A stretch of DNA of 64,000 nucleotides, from positions 42,591 to 106,590 of the forward strand of contig JAGXHA010000106.1 of the NCBI GenBank assembly GCA_024636475.1. Reading direction: 5' to 3'. The position numbers and the translations under genes were made by a program. Under the pieces are notes generated by a model. That model was not told where the DNA came from and did no database searches. It saw only the letters and a program-made list of their open reading frames with translations. The DNA is from Roseobacter sp. (GTDB taxonomy: Bacteria; Pseudomonadota; Alphaproteobacteria; Rhodobacterales; Rhodobacteraceae). Below, in pieces: positions 33,889-42,803 of the stretch (the stretch's first letter is position 1; each line of letters begins with the position of its first letter).

Positions 33889-34397
33889 GCGCCATTCTCC
33901 TTCAGGCGCGCATAGCTATGGCGCATCTCGGGATCCATCATCGTTTCCAGCACCGTGCGAAATCCAGCGACAGCCTCGGGGCCTGCATCGCGAAATGCTG
34001 CACGCATCCGCATCCGCTGCGCGTCGGATAAAGTTTGTTCCAGCGTGCGTCCCGCCTCAGTTAAATGCAAATGCCGTTCCCGCTTGTCTGATTTGCCCAC
34101 TTGGCTTTGCACCAGACCATCGGCAATCAAAGTACGCAACACACGATTAAGGGACTGTTTTGTAACACCCAGTAATCCCAGCAAGTTATTCACCGTCGTC
34201 CCCGGCGCGCGGTTTATGAAATGGATGGCACGGTGGTGCGCGCGGCCATAGGCCATATCTACCAAGATACGGTCTGGATCAGCGGTGAACCCACGATAGG
34301 CAAAGAACATCGCCTCGATCGCTTGGCGTAACTGTTCGTCGGTCAAAAACAGCAGATTTTCACCCGTCTGCGAAGATACGCCGCGTCCGTCTGCCAT
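33885..34397 (-). CDS. petP: MarR-family regulator PetP
   Basis: This 170-residue MarR-type winged-helix protein has the DNA-binding region VNNLLGLLGVTKQSLNRVLRTLIADGLV (about 80-107) and the wing KRERHLHLTEAGR. In Rhodobacter capsulatus the same kind of gene, petP, lies upstream of and overlaps petR, and both are required for the bc1 complex; that knowledge supports the name. It is divergent from ilvE; two short palindromes in the shared control region are candidate binding sites. Confidence 0.87.
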   Translation of the reverse strand: MADGRGVSSQTGENLLFLTDEQLRQAIEAMFFAYRGFTADPDRILVDMAYGRAHHRAIHFINRAPGTTVNNLLGLLGVTKQSLNRVLRTLIADGLVQSQVGKSDKRERHLHLTEAGRTLEQTLSDAQRMRMRAAFRDAGPEAVAGFRTVLETMMDPEMRHSYARLKENGA

Positions 34398-34512
34398 AGT
34401 TCACTCCCCCTTACGTGCGACAGGAGTTTACGTCAGGGTTGTTGACTTTCCAAGGGCCAAAGGATATCGAATCGCAGGTTTTGCGTAATAAAATGTCCAG
34501 ATCGGTCATAAC

Positions 34513-34546
34513 TTGCGCAACATTCGTAAAATATGTTGATGCAACA
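34513..34546. promoter_or_regulatory. Paired palindromes between petP and ilvE
   Basis: TTGCGCAA (34513-34520) and TGTTG-ATG-CAACA (34534-34546) lie in the divergent petP-ilvE gap, about 15-45 bases from the ilvE start. Together they form an imperfect larger inverted repeat with GCAACAT and ATGTTG arms. MarR regulators usually bind such sites and control their own gene. Confidence 0.4.
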
Positions 34547-34560
34547 AGGAAGGATACACC

Positions 34561-35430
34561 ATGGACGGCGCATATGATGACCGCGACGGCAAGATTTGGA
34601 TGGACGGTAAAATGGTCGATTGGCGCGATGCCAATGTCCATATTCTTACCCATGCGATGCACTATGCGTCCTCCGTGTTCGAAGGCGAGCGCTGCTACAA
34701 CGGCAAGATATTCAAGGGCCGCGAGCATTCAGAACGTCTGCGTAAATCGGCGGACTATCTGGATTTCGAAATCCCCTACACCGTGGATGAGATTGAGGCC
34801 GCAAAATATGAAATGCTGCAGGCCAATGGCTGGACAGACGCCTATGTCCGCGCGATTGCGTGGCGCGGTGCCGGGCCGGACATGGGCGTATCGGCTGCAC
34901 GCAATCCTGTACATCTTGCGATTGCAGGTTGGGAATGGGGCAATTACTACGGCGATGCCAAGATGAAGGGGGCCAAGCTCGACATCTCCAAATGGAAGCG
35001 CCCCTCGCCCGAAACGATCCCGGTACATGCCAAGGCGGCCGGTCTTTACATGATCTGCACCACATCCAAACATGCCGCCGAAGCGAAAGGCTGCTCTGAC
35101 GCGTTGTTCATGGATTACCGCGGTTATGTGGCCGAAGCGACTGGTGCGAACATCTTTTTCGTCAAAGACGGCGAGGTCCACACGCCTTTGGCCGATTGCT
35201 TTCTAAACGGTTTAACACGTCAGACTGTGATCGGCATGCTTAAGGAAAAAGGCCTGACCGTCCACGAACGCCGCATCATGCCGGAAGAGCTTGAGGGTTT
35301 CGAGCAGTGCTGGTTAACCGGAACCGCTGCCGAGGTCACGCCTGTCGGCCAGATCGCTGACTTCCACTTTGAAGTCGGTGCGCTGACCCGCGATATCTCG
35401 GAAAGCTACGAAAAGCTTGTGCGGACTTAA
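34561..35430 (+). CDS. ilvE: Branched-chain amino acid aminotransferase
   Basis: This 289-residue fold-type IV PLP enzyme has HAMHYASSVFEGERCY near residue 31, a Lys-containing VHAKAAGLYMICT segment in the PLP region, and ATGANIFFVKDG plus LNGLTRQTVI further on. These are typical of IlvE, which makes Leu, Ile and Val from the 2-oxoacids. The ATG at 34561 follows AAGGAAGGA. It is a single gene ended by a strong terminator. Confidence 0.92.
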   Translation: MDGAYDDRDGKIWMDGKMVDWRDANVHILTHAMHYASSVFEGERCYNGKIFKGREHSERLRKSADYLDFEIPYTVDEIEAAKYEMLQANGWTDAYVRAIAWRGAGPDMGVSAARNPVHLAIAGWEWGNYYGDAKMKGAKLDISKWKRPSPETIPVHAKAAGLYMICTTSKHAAEAKGCSDALFMDYRGYVAEATGANIFFVKDGEVHTPLADCFLNGLTRQTVIGMLKEKGLTVHERRIMPEELEGFEQCWLTGTAAEVTPVGQIADFHFEVGALTRDISESYEKLVRT

Positions 35431-35481
35431 CCTGACTTCATCTGACGCTTGTTAAGCCAGTCCAAGTCGTCCCGTTATCGG

Positions 35482-35520
35482 AAACGGCGCAGGAACCACC
35501 CTGCGCCGTTTCTTGCTTTT
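35482..35520 (+). terminator. Terminator between convergent ilvE and cyclase genes
   Basis: AAACGGCGCAGG (35482-35493) is the exact complement of CCTGCGCCGTTT (35500-35511), followed by a T-rich CTTGCTTTT. On the minus strand the stem starts with AAAC and ends in TTTC, so it may serve both genes. Confidence 0.88.
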
Positions 35521-35526
35521 AGGCGC

Positions 35527-36474
35527 TTAGTACAAGGCAACCGGATTGATCATCGCCTGTACGGTCCCTTTGATCAGGGGTTGGCCCAGCACGAACATGA
35601 ATTCAGTCACACCATCGCGAATAAGAGGGCCAGTGTTCATGGTTTCCAGAATATAGATGCCGTTGTCTTTCAGCAGTGTCACATGCCCATAAAAGACTTT
35701 GTCGCCCTCTTTGGCCGGAATTGCTTCCAGCCCCCACGTGTCAGCACCAACCGCCATCGGGTTCATTGAGGCCATATAGACAGCGCCTTCGTTGTTAAGG
35801 CCGGGTTCGGTCGATCCCCAGGCAACCGGATCACTCTCCAACATGCCGTCGGTCCAGCCGGTGTGGAACAGCGCAATGTCACCCTCGTTCACGGTGATCC
35901 CTTGCGCGTCCATCGCGGCCTTGATCTCCGCTTCGCCGAAACTCTCGCCTGCGGCCATCATCTCTTTGCCGAAATGCTTGGCCATGTCGATAATCACAGC
36001 CCGCGCAACAAGAGGCGGCACCGCGTGGGTGCCCAGCTTGGTCAGGCCGCCAATGGCTGAAATCTCTTTCTCATCAAGACAGTTATAATACATCCCGTCT
36101 TCGCCAAGATGCCCCAAGCCATCCAGTTGCGAGCCGATTCCGATCCAGGTCTGGATGATATCGTCGTTGTAGTTGCCCTCGTAACCGAAGGTCGACAGTT
36201 TCTGGCCACCTTGCTGGTTCGGCTGCACGATCTGAAGGTTCAAAGACCGCGGTGGAAATGCCGGCGTGTCCGGGCCGATAACGATCCCCAACGGCATGGA
36301 TTTACCCTGCTTTATCAGCTTGGCGGCGTTCAGCGTCCGCTCCACGCTCACCAGATTGGCCGATCCTATCTGATCGTCAGCGCCCCATTTCGACGGCATG
36401 CACTCCTGCGCGAAAACGCCGGACGCTGCAAAGCTCACTGCCAGAGTTACTGCTAAAATTCGTTTTAAGGTCAT
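35527..36474 (-). CDS. Periplasmic cyclase-family (kynurenine formamidase-like) protein
   Basis: This 315-residue protein has a signal peptide (residues 1 to about 22, ASGVFA-QE) followed by a cyclase-family (COG1878) domain. The region GSQLDGLGHLG (about residue 112) corresponds to the family motif HxGTHxDxPxH, here in the GTQxDGLGH variant where Gln replaces one metal-binding His. Family members hydrolyse amides or lactones with a metal ion. The exported location is unlike the cytosolic kynurenine formamidase, so the substrate is probably environmental. It stands alone. Confidence 0.82.
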   Translation of the reverse strand: MTLKRILAVTLAVSFAASGVFAQECMPSKWGADDQIGSANLVSVERTLNAAKLIKQGKSMPLGIVIGPDTPAFPPRSLNLQIVQPNQQGGQKLSTFGYEGNYNDDIIQTWIGIGSQLDGLGHLGEDGMYYNCLDEKEISAIGGLTKLGTHAVPPLVARAVIIDMAKHFGKEMMAAGESFGEAEIKAAMDAQGITVNEGDIALFHTGWTDGMLESDPVAWGSTEPGLNNEGAVYMASMNPMAVGADTWGLEAIPAKEGDKVFYGHVTLLKDNGIYILETMNTGPLIRDGVTEFMFVLGQPLIKGTVQAMINPVALY

Positions 36475-36605
36475 GTTTTCCCTCCCAGAAAATTAAATGC
36501 GTGTCATTCATCAAGAGGATGATTCCGCATTATCGTGAGAATACGCTAGCATAATTCTCTAGCTGAGCGGGTATTTTCACGGCAACCAACGCAGCCTCAC
36601 TGCGC

Positions 36606-37583
36606 CTAGCTGGGCGTGCCTTGTGGGGGGCTGCTGGCCTTGGCCTTGGACCGGTCCAACCCCAACTGACGTTCACGCCAAATGATCAGCACACCCCCGG
36701 TCATTACCAGCCCGGTACCGATCAGGATTGCGGGGGTTGGTATTTCACTGAACACAACCCAACCGATGATCGTTGCAAAGATCATCGAGGCGTAATCGAA
36801 CGGAGCGAGCATCGAAACGGGACCAAACCGGAACGAAGACGTGATCATGATCTGCGCCACCCCACCAATCAGCCCGGCACCGATCAAAAGTGCCCCAGCC
36901 TCCAAACCCGGCGAGACCCACACAAGCCCCGACCAGCCAAAAATCAGACCCAAGGGCCAGGTCAGAAACGACAGGATTGTCGCGGTAAGCGAGAAGAAGA
37001 ACACGATCGCCGCTGTGCTGTCTGTCTGCACCAAGCGGCGCACATGGATTTGCACCAAAGCCCGCATGATCGACGCCCCCAGCACCATAAAAGCCCCAAT
37101 TGTCGCCATCTGCGACACGGCATCGCCGCCGATGGTAAAGCGCGGGTAAAGCATGATCATGACACCGATCAAGCCAACCGCCACAGCCGAGAGCCGGAAC
37201 AGACGAACCCGCTCGCCCAAAAAGATCGCTGCAAACACGACGGTGAAAAGGGGCGTTGCATAACCAATCGCAGTCACCTCGGGCAAAGGCAAAAGGCTAA
37301 GCCCGCCAAACGTCAGCCCCATCGCAACCGTGCCAAAAACGCCCCGCCACACGTGACCCATCAGGTTGCTTGGCTTAAGCCCGTGCCGTAAATCTCCGCG
37401 TTGCCAAAGCCAGACAAGGATGATCGGGAATGCAAAAAACGACCGGAAGAACACAGCCTGCCCAGCGGGTACGGTCTCGGTAGCTATCTTGATGATTGCA
37501 GCCATCGTGGTGAATAGAAATACCGCCCCCAGCTTTAGAGCAATAGCCCTTCCGGGGCGGTTTTCTGTCATCGTCGCTGCCAT
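36606..37583 (-). CDS. DMT-superfamily (EamA) transporter
   Basis: This 325-residue inner-membrane protein has ten hydrophobic segments forming two EamA repeats (about 15-145 and 160-295). It matches the drug/metabolite exporter superfamily. The substrate is unknown. It begins close to the tandem hairpins that end aroC but is transcribed away on the same strand. A second, unrelated EamA transporter is at 53927-54796. Confidence 0.87.
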   Translation of the reverse strand: MAATMTENRPGRAIALKLGAVFLFTTMAAIIKIATETVPAGQAVFFRSFFAFPIILVWLWQRGDLRHGLKPSNLMGHVWRGVFGTVAMGLTFGGLSLLPLPEVTAIGYATPLFTVVFAAIFLGERVRLFRLSAVAVGLIGVMIMLYPRFTIGGDAVSQMATIGAFMVLGASIMRALVQIHVRRLVQTDSTAAIVFFFSLTATILSFLTWPLGLIFGWSGLVWVSPGLEAGALLIGAGLIGGVAQIMITSSFRFGPVSMLAPFDYASMIFATIIGWVVFSEIPTPAILIGTGLVMTGGVLIIWRERQLGLDRSKAKASSPPQGTPS

Positions 37584-37635
37584 CGGCCATGCTTGCGCCA
37601 GGTGCGCAGAAAGAACAAGACCTCAGCGGCCCTGC

Positions 37636-37680
37636 CCGGAATTTTCAAAAATTCCGGTCCGAAAAATTCCAATTTTTCGG
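37636..37680 (-). terminator. Two tandem near-identical hairpins behind aroC
   Basis: CCGAAAAATT-CC-AATTTTTCGG (37659-37680) and CCGGAATTTT-CA-AAAATTCCGG (37636-37657) are perfect or near-perfect hairpins separated by a single T, directly downstream of aroC. The shared AAATT cores give them a repeated look. They most likely terminate the aroC transcript. Confidence 0.7.
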
Positions 37681-37685
37681 CCAAC

Positions 37686-38786
37686 TTAGCCGATGTGGCC
37701 CTGATTTTCACCAACCTGCCCTCGGTGCAGAAGCATGTGATCCAACAAAACGCACGCCATCATCGCCTCACCCACCGGTACAGCACGGATGCCAACACAG
37801 GGATCATGGCGACCCTTGGTGATGATCTCGGTATCCTCACCCGATTTCGTGATCGTCTTGCGCGTCGTCAGGATGCTTGAGGTCGGTTTAACCGCGAACC
37901 GCACGACAATATCCTGCCCCGTGCTGATCCCGCCCAAAATGCCACCAGCGTGGTTTGACGAATAGACAGGGCCCTCCGGCCCCATGCTGATCTCGTCTGC
38001 GTTCAACTCTCCGGTCAGCATCGCGGCGGACATGCCTTCGCCGATTTCAACACCTTTGACAGCATTGATGCTCATCATTGCGGCAGCCAGATCAGTATCA
38101 AGCTTGCCGTACACCGGGGCACCCAAGCCGGCGGGCACACCGCGCGCCGTCACCTCGATGATCGCACCGACGGATGATCCCGACTTGCGCAGGCCGTCCA
38201 GATAGGCGGCCCAGTCGCCCGCCGCCTGCGCATCCGGCACCCAGAACGGGTTCTGCTCAATCTGGTCCCAGTCAAACGCATCGCGGTCGATCTTGTGCGG
38301 CCCCATTTGCACCATGTAGCCCGTAATCTGAACATTCGGCGCAATGGCTTTGATCGCCTCGCGGGCCAACCCACCCGCTGCCACCCGTGAGGCCGTTTCA
38401 CGGGCCGAAGATCGCCCGCCCCCGCGATAATCGCGGATACCGTATTTCTGGAAATAGGTAATATCCGCATGACCGGGGCGGAATTTATCCATGATATCGC
38501 CATAGTCCTTCGAGCGCTGATCGGTATTTTCGATCATCAACTGGATCGGCGTGCCGGTCGTCATCCCTTCGAACACACCGGACAAAATGCGCACCTCGTC
38601 GGCTTCGCGCCGCTGGGTGGTGTATTTGTTCTGGCCAGGTTTGCGCTTGTCCATCCACTGCTGGATCATCGCTTCGTCAATCGGAACGCCGGGAGGGCAC
38701 CCGTCAACTGTTGCACCCAAAGCAGGTCCGTGGCTTTCGCCCCAGGTGGTCACGCGGAAAAGATGGCCAAAGCTGTTGATCGACAT
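37686..38786 (-). CDS. aroC: Chorismate synthase
   Basis: This 366-residue FMN-dependent enzyme forms chorismate from EPSP, the last step of the shikimate pathway. N-terminal [39 protein letters not shown] and the late [16 protein letters not shown] segment match all three family signatures. The ATG at 38784-38786 follows AAAGGAGCATCCGAT; a longer in-frame start is less likely. It is divergent from the thiamine transporter. Confidence 0.96.
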   Translation of the reverse strand: MSINSFGHLFRVTTWGESHGPALGATVDGCPPGVPIDEAMIQQWMDKRKPGQNKYTTQRREADEVRILSGVFEGMTTGTPIQLMIENTDQRSKDYGDIMDKFRPGHADITYFQKYGIRDYRGGGRSSARETASRVAAGGLAREAIKAIAPNVQITGYMVQMGPHKIDRDAFDWDQIEQNPFWVPDAQAAGDWAAYLDGLRKSGSSVGAIIEVTARGVPAGLGAPVYGKLDTDLAAAMMSINAVKGVEIGEGMSAAMLTGELNADEISMGPEGPVYSSNHAGGILGGISTGQDIVVRFAVKPTSSILTTRKTITKSGEDTEIITKGRHDPCVGIRAVPVGEAMMACVLLDHMLLHRGQVGENQGHIG

Positions 38787-38883
38787 ATCGGATGCTCCTT
38801 TGGCGCAGACACTTAACGGCACGACCCCTCGTCCTCAAGGGATTTCGCCTTGCAAGCTGCGCTCAGGCGTTCTACCGATAAAG

Positions 38884-38966
38884 CACCTCGGGGGGCCATT
38901 GGCTGAGATGTGCATCGCACGGACCCGTTGAACCTGAACCGGTTAACACCGGCGGAGGGAAGGTCT
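38884..38966 (+). promoter_or_regulatory. TPP riboswitch (THI element)
   Basis: The aptamer blocks are clear: a G-rich strand then GGCTGAGATG, GGACCCGTTGAACCTGAACC, GGTTAACACCGG and the closing CGGAGGGAAGG. It lies 46 bases before thiB and should lower expression of the thiamine transporter when thiamine pyrophosphate is plentiful. Confidence 0.95.
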
Positions 38967-39011
38967 GGACATCACTCCAACACTTTCTGACGCCGCATTT
39001 TGGAGGATGCC

Positions 39012-39989
39012 ATGAAGTATCTTACACTTGCTGCCACTACCTTACTTGCAACCTCGGCCTATGCCGACACACCAGAACTGGTGGTTTACACCTACGACAG
39101 TTTTGTTACCGAATGGGGCCCCGGCCCGCAAATAGAAGCGGCTTTCGAAGAAACCTGTGCCTGCGATCTGAAATTCGTCGGCATGGGCGACGGGGCCGCC
39201 TTGCTGGCGCGGCTCAAGCTTGAAGGCGCGCGGTCGGACGCTGATCTGGTGTTGGGCCTTGATACCAGCCTGATCGCGGCTGCCAAAGAAACCGGACTTT
39301 TCGCGACAACATCCGTGAGCGCGGAGTACAACCTGCCAATCGTCTGGAACGACGATAGCTTTGTGCCTTACGACTGGGGCTATTTCGCTTTTGTGCACAA
39401 CACAGACATGCTGCCCCCCAATAACTTTCGCGAACTCGGCGACAGCGACATAAAAATCGTGATCCAGGACCCAAGGTCGTCGACACCCGGTCTGGGTTTG
39501 CTGATGTGGGTCAAGCAAGCATATGGCGACGAGGCACCAGCGATCTGGGAAGGCCTGGCCGATAACGTTGTGACCGTGACCAAAGGCTGGTCCGAAGCTT
39601 ACGGCCTTTTTCTTGAAGGTGAGGCCGACATGGTGCTGAGCTATACCACATCGCCCGCCTATCACCTGATCGCAGAAGACGACGCGACCAAGGCAGCCGC
39701 CCCCTTTGACGAAGGTCACTACATGCAAATTGAAGTTGTGGGCAAGCTGGCGGGATCAGACCAATCTGAGTTGGCAGACAAGTTCATGGCGTTCATGGTG
39801 TCAGACGCCGCACAAACAGTGCTGCCGACGACGAACTGGATGTATCCTGCGGTTCTGCCCGATGCAGGGCTTCCCATCGGGTTTGGCCAATTGATCGAAC
39901 CTGAAAAAGCGTTGCTTGTTCCGAGTGAAGCGGTTCCAGCCCTGCGCGAAGAGGCGCTGGCTGAATGGCTCACCGCACTCTCCAAGTAA
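39012..39989 (+). CDS. thiB: Thiamine ABC transporter substrate-binding protein
   Basis: This 325-residue periplasmic protein has a signal peptide ending near residue 19 (ATSAYA-DTPE) and a type II binding-protein fold; VVYTYDSFVTEWGPGPQI and DLVLGLD are typical of ThiB. It delivers thiamine (and its phosphates) to ThiPQ. The ATG at 39012 follows TGGAGGATGCC; an in-frame ATG four codons upstream overlaps the ribosome site. The TPP riboswitch upstream supports the substrate. Confidence 0.94.
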   Translation: MKYLTLAATTLLATSAYADTPELVVYTYDSFVTEWGPGPQIEAAFEETCACDLKFVGMGDGAALLARLKLEGARSDADLVLGLDTSLIAAAKETGLFATTSVSAEYNLPIVWNDDSFVPYDWGYFAFVHNTDMLPPNNFRELGDSDIKIVIQDPRSSTPGLGLLMWVKQAYGDEAPAIWEGLADNVVTVTKGWSEAYGLFLEGEADMVLSYTTSPAYHLIAEDDATKAAAPFDEGHYMQIEVVGKLAGSDQSELADKFMAFMVSDAAQTVLPTTNWMYPAVLPDAGLPIGFGQLIEPEKALLVPSEAVPALREEALAEWLTALSK

Positions 39990-41521
39990 GCACCAAGACA
40001 GGGATCAGTGCTGCCACTTTGGTGCTGGCACTGATCCTTGCCGCATTGGGTGCCGTGTTCTGGCGGGCCGAATTTGGCAGCCTGTTAGGCCCTGCCGACT
40101 GGGCCGCGATCCGTTTCACGGTGTTACAAGCGGTGCTGTCGGCCCTGATTTCCACCGTTTTTGCGATACCTATTGCACGGGCACTGGCCCGGCGGCAGTT
40201 TGTCGGGCGAAGCCTGCTGGTCACTCTGCTAGGGGCCCCGTTTATCCTGCCAGTCATTGTTGCGGTGCTGGGCTTGCTTGCCGTGTTCGGCCGCGCAGGC
40301 TGGCTGAATGCGGGGCTGGCGGCATTTGGATTGCCGGCTGTGTCAATCTATGGGCTGCAAGGTGTGGTGCTGGCACATGTGTTCTTTAACCTGCCCCTTG
40401 CCACACGCTTGCTGCTGCAAGGCTGGCAGACCATTCCCGCCGAACGCTTCCGGCTTGCGGCACAACTGGGCCTGACGCCGCAAGCAGTGTTTCGCAGTAT
40501 TGAGCTACCGTTGCTGCGCCAAATCTTGCCGGGGACGGCTGCGTTGATTTTTGTGATCTGTCTGACCAGCTTTGCCGTCGCGCTGACCCTTGGCGGCGGC
40601 CCCCGTGCCACCACGATCGAGCTGGCGATCTATCAGGCATTCCGCTTTGATTTCGATTTGAACCGTGCAGCGCTTTTGTCACTGGTGCAGCTTGGGCTGG
40701 CGGGCAGTGCTGCGGTGACAGCACTTTGGATCATTCCCAGCATCAGCATCGGGGGCGGTCAGGACCGGCCCCTGAAACGGTGGGATGCGCAAGGCGGTGT
40801 GCAGCGTATGCTTGACGGGGCGGTGATAATTCTGGCTGCGCTGTTCTTGTTGCTGCCGCTCGGAGCCGTCTTGGCGCGGGGGCTGATCGGACTGCCGCAA
40901 ACCCCTGCAAGCGTTTGGCAGGCCGCAGGAAATTCGATTGGCGTGGCCTTGCTGAGCATCGCAGTTTTACTGGTGCTAGCGCTGCCGCTGGCAGGCTGGA
41001 TTGCCACAACAAAACGCAGCAGCGTCGAGGGGGTGGGCCTGTTCGGTATTGCAGCGTCCCCGCTGATGATCGGGACAGGGTGGTTTATCCTGATCAATCC
41101 GGTTGCAGACCCTTTTGTGCTGGCCTTGCCCGTTACCGCGTTGGTCAATGTCCTGATGGCGCTGCCTTTTGCGTTGCGCATTCTGGTGCCACCACTGCGC
41201 GATACGGTGCAGGTTTACGGGCGCTTATCTCAGGCGTTATCTTTGCAAGGCTGGCCTTTTTGGCGATGGGTGGTTTTACCGCGCATCAGGCCCCAGATTG
41301 GCTTTGCCGCCGGGTTGACGGGTGCGCTTTCGATGGGAGATCTGGGAGTGATCGCGCTTTTTGCCCATCCGGATCGTACGACGTTGCCGTTGCAAATGTA
41401 CCGTCTGATGGGCAGCTACCAGATGGAGGCGGCGGCAGGGGCGGCACTGATCCTTCTTGCCCTATCGCTTGGTATATTCTGGTTGTTCGACAAAGGGGGT
41501 CGCTGGCATGCTGACGCTTGA
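39965..41521 (+). CDS. thiP: Thiamine ABC transporter permease
   Basis: This 518-residue permease is two fused ABC-permease domains with about 12 membrane segments, as in ThiP. The EAA-type loops are seen as FRLAAQLGLTPQAVFRSIELPLLR (first half) and GRLSQALSLQGWPFWRWVVLP (second half). The start overlaps thiB by 25 bases. It transports thiamine across the inner membrane with ThiB and ThiQ. Confidence 0.93.
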   Translation: MAHRTLQVSTKTGISAATLVLALILAALGAVFWRAEFGSLLGPADWAAIRFTVLQAVLSALISTVFAIPIARALARRQFVGRSLLVTLLGAPFILPVIVAVLGLLAVFGRAGWLNAGLAAFGLPAVSIYGLQGVVLAHVFFNLPLATRLLLQGWQTIPAERFRLAAQLGLTPQAVFRSIELPLLRQILPGTAALIFVICLTSFAVALTLGGGPRATTIELAIYQAFRFDFDLNRAALLSLVQLGLAGSAAVTALWIIPSISIGGGQDRPLKRWDAQGGVQRMLDGAVIILAALFLLLPLGAVLARGLIGLPQTPASVWQAAGNSIGVALLSIAVLLVLALPLAGWIATTKRSSVEGVGLFGIAASPLMIGTGWFILINPVADPFVLALPVTALVNVLMALPFALRILVPPLRDTVQVYGRLSQALSLQGWPFWRWVVLPRIRPQIGFAAGLTGALSMGDLGVIALFAHPDRTTLPLQMYRLMGSYQMEAAAGAALILLALSLGIFWLFDKGGRWHADA

Positions 41522-42200
41522 ACAAGGGCTGATACGACAGGGCAGTTTTAGCCTTGCTGCAAATCTGACAATTGAACCGCACAAGAAATACGCGGTGATT
41601 GGTCCTTCCGGGGCAGGTAAATCAACGCTGCTTGGCGCGTTTTGCGGCTTTGTTCCGCTGACGCAGGGCAAGCTGCTTTGGCAGGCCCGCGACATTACCC
41701 ATGCTGCCCCCGGCGCCCGACCCATGACCATGTTGTTCCAAGACAACAACTTGTTTCCACACCTCAGCGTCCAGCAGAATGTGGGCCTTGGAGTGCGCCC
41801 TGATCTGCGGCTTTCAAGCGATGAAAAAACCCAAGTTGAAAGCGCCCTAGCCCGCGTTGGTCTGGCGGATATGGCAGATCGCAAACCCGGATCGCTTTCG
41901 GGCGGCCAGCAAAGCCGTGCAGCACTTGCACGTGTCTTGGTTCAGGCCCGGCCCTTGGTTTTGCTGGACGAACCCTTTGCTGCGCTTGGGCCCGCTTTGC
42001 GCAACGAAATGCTGGATCTGGTGGATGCGCTGGTCACCGAGACAGGGGCAAGTCTGATCATGGTCACCCACGCACCCGAAGACGTAGAGCGCATCGCGGA
42101 TGAGGTAATATTTGTCGCAAGCGGCACCGCCATGGCACCGCAACCGGCCCGGGCGCTGATGGAGAACCCCCCATCAGAATTGCGCGCCTATCTTGGGTGA
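41508..42200 (+). CDS. thiQ: Thiamine ABC transporter ATP-binding protein
   Basis: This 230-residue ABC ATPase has Walker A GPSGAGKST, the signature LSGGQQSRAALARVL, Walker B LVLLDEPFAAL and the switch His in VTHAPED. It powers ThiBP. The ATG at 41508 overlaps the end of thiP. Its stop codon abuts that of the convergent exoD gene (TGATCA), so there is no room for a terminator between them. Confidence 0.94.
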   Translation: MLTLEQGLIRQGSFSLAANLTIEPHKKYAVIGPSGAGKSTLLGAFCGFVPLTQGKLLWQARDITHAAPGARPMTMLFQDNNLFPHLSVQQNVGLGVRPDLRLSSDEKTQVESALARVGLADMADRKPGSLSGGQQSRAALARVLVQARPLVLLDEPFAALGPALRNEMLDLVDALVTETGASLIMVTHAPEDVERIADEVIFVASGTAMAPQPARALMENPPSELRAYLG

Positions 42201-42803
42201 TCAGAAAACAACCGTGTAAAACACTAACGCAACCGACAGCATCGAAATATAGCCCAACAAGACATAAAGACCGTCACGCATGAAAAGCCCAAAGGCGAAA
42301 AGCGCCACGGTGCCACCGCCAAAAGACGATGCAAAAGGGAGAAACTCCAGCAAAGGCCAGCCGATTGGCATGATCACGCAGGTCGCAAGCGTGAAAAGGC
42401 GCAGGGGCCCTTTGGTCAGAAAGGTCAGTCGCGCCGACGTGTGTCGGTCAAAAAAGGCGCACGGTTTGCGCAGCCAGCGCACGCAGGTCAGCAACCTTGA
42501 TGATTTGACCCGCCTGTTGAGCAAAAATGCGGGCAGCCAAAGACGTTCCCTGCCGATCAATTCTTGAATCGTCAAAACGATAACAATCATCGCAATGAAG
42601 GATGATATCCCAAATATGCCCGACAGCGGCGATACCAGCAGCAACGAGGCAATCAGGACAAACGGCAAAATTGACCGATTTCCAAATTCATCCAACACAT
42701 CGCGAACGGATACGATGTCACGTGTCGCAGCGTGCTCTAGACCATCCAACAATTTGGACAGGCTATCGTCTGGCGAAGTATCGCTCCTGTCCTCGTGCGT
42801 CAT
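42201..42803 (-). CDS. ExoD-family membrane protein
   Basis: This 200-residue protein has a soluble N-terminal part and four to five C-terminal membrane segments, and matches the ExoD family (LEHAATRDIVSVRDVLDEFGNRS, ASLLLVSPLSGIFGISSF, QELIGRERLWLPAFL). ExoD affects exopolysaccharide production and alkali tolerance in rhizobia; the mechanism is unknown. The start at 42801-42803 overlaps the stop of the epimerase-like gene as ATGA, so they are co-translated. Confidence 0.88.
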   Translation of the reverse strand: MTHEDRSDTSPDDSLSKLLDGLEHAATRDIVSVRDVLDEFGNRSILPFVLIASLLLVSPLSGIFGISSFIAMIVIVLTIQELIGRERLWLPAFLLNRRVKSSRLLTCVRWLRKPCAFFDRHTSARLTFLTKGPLRLFTLATCVIMPIGWPLLEFLPFASSFGGGTVALFAFGLFMRDGLYVLLGYISMLSVALVFYTVVF

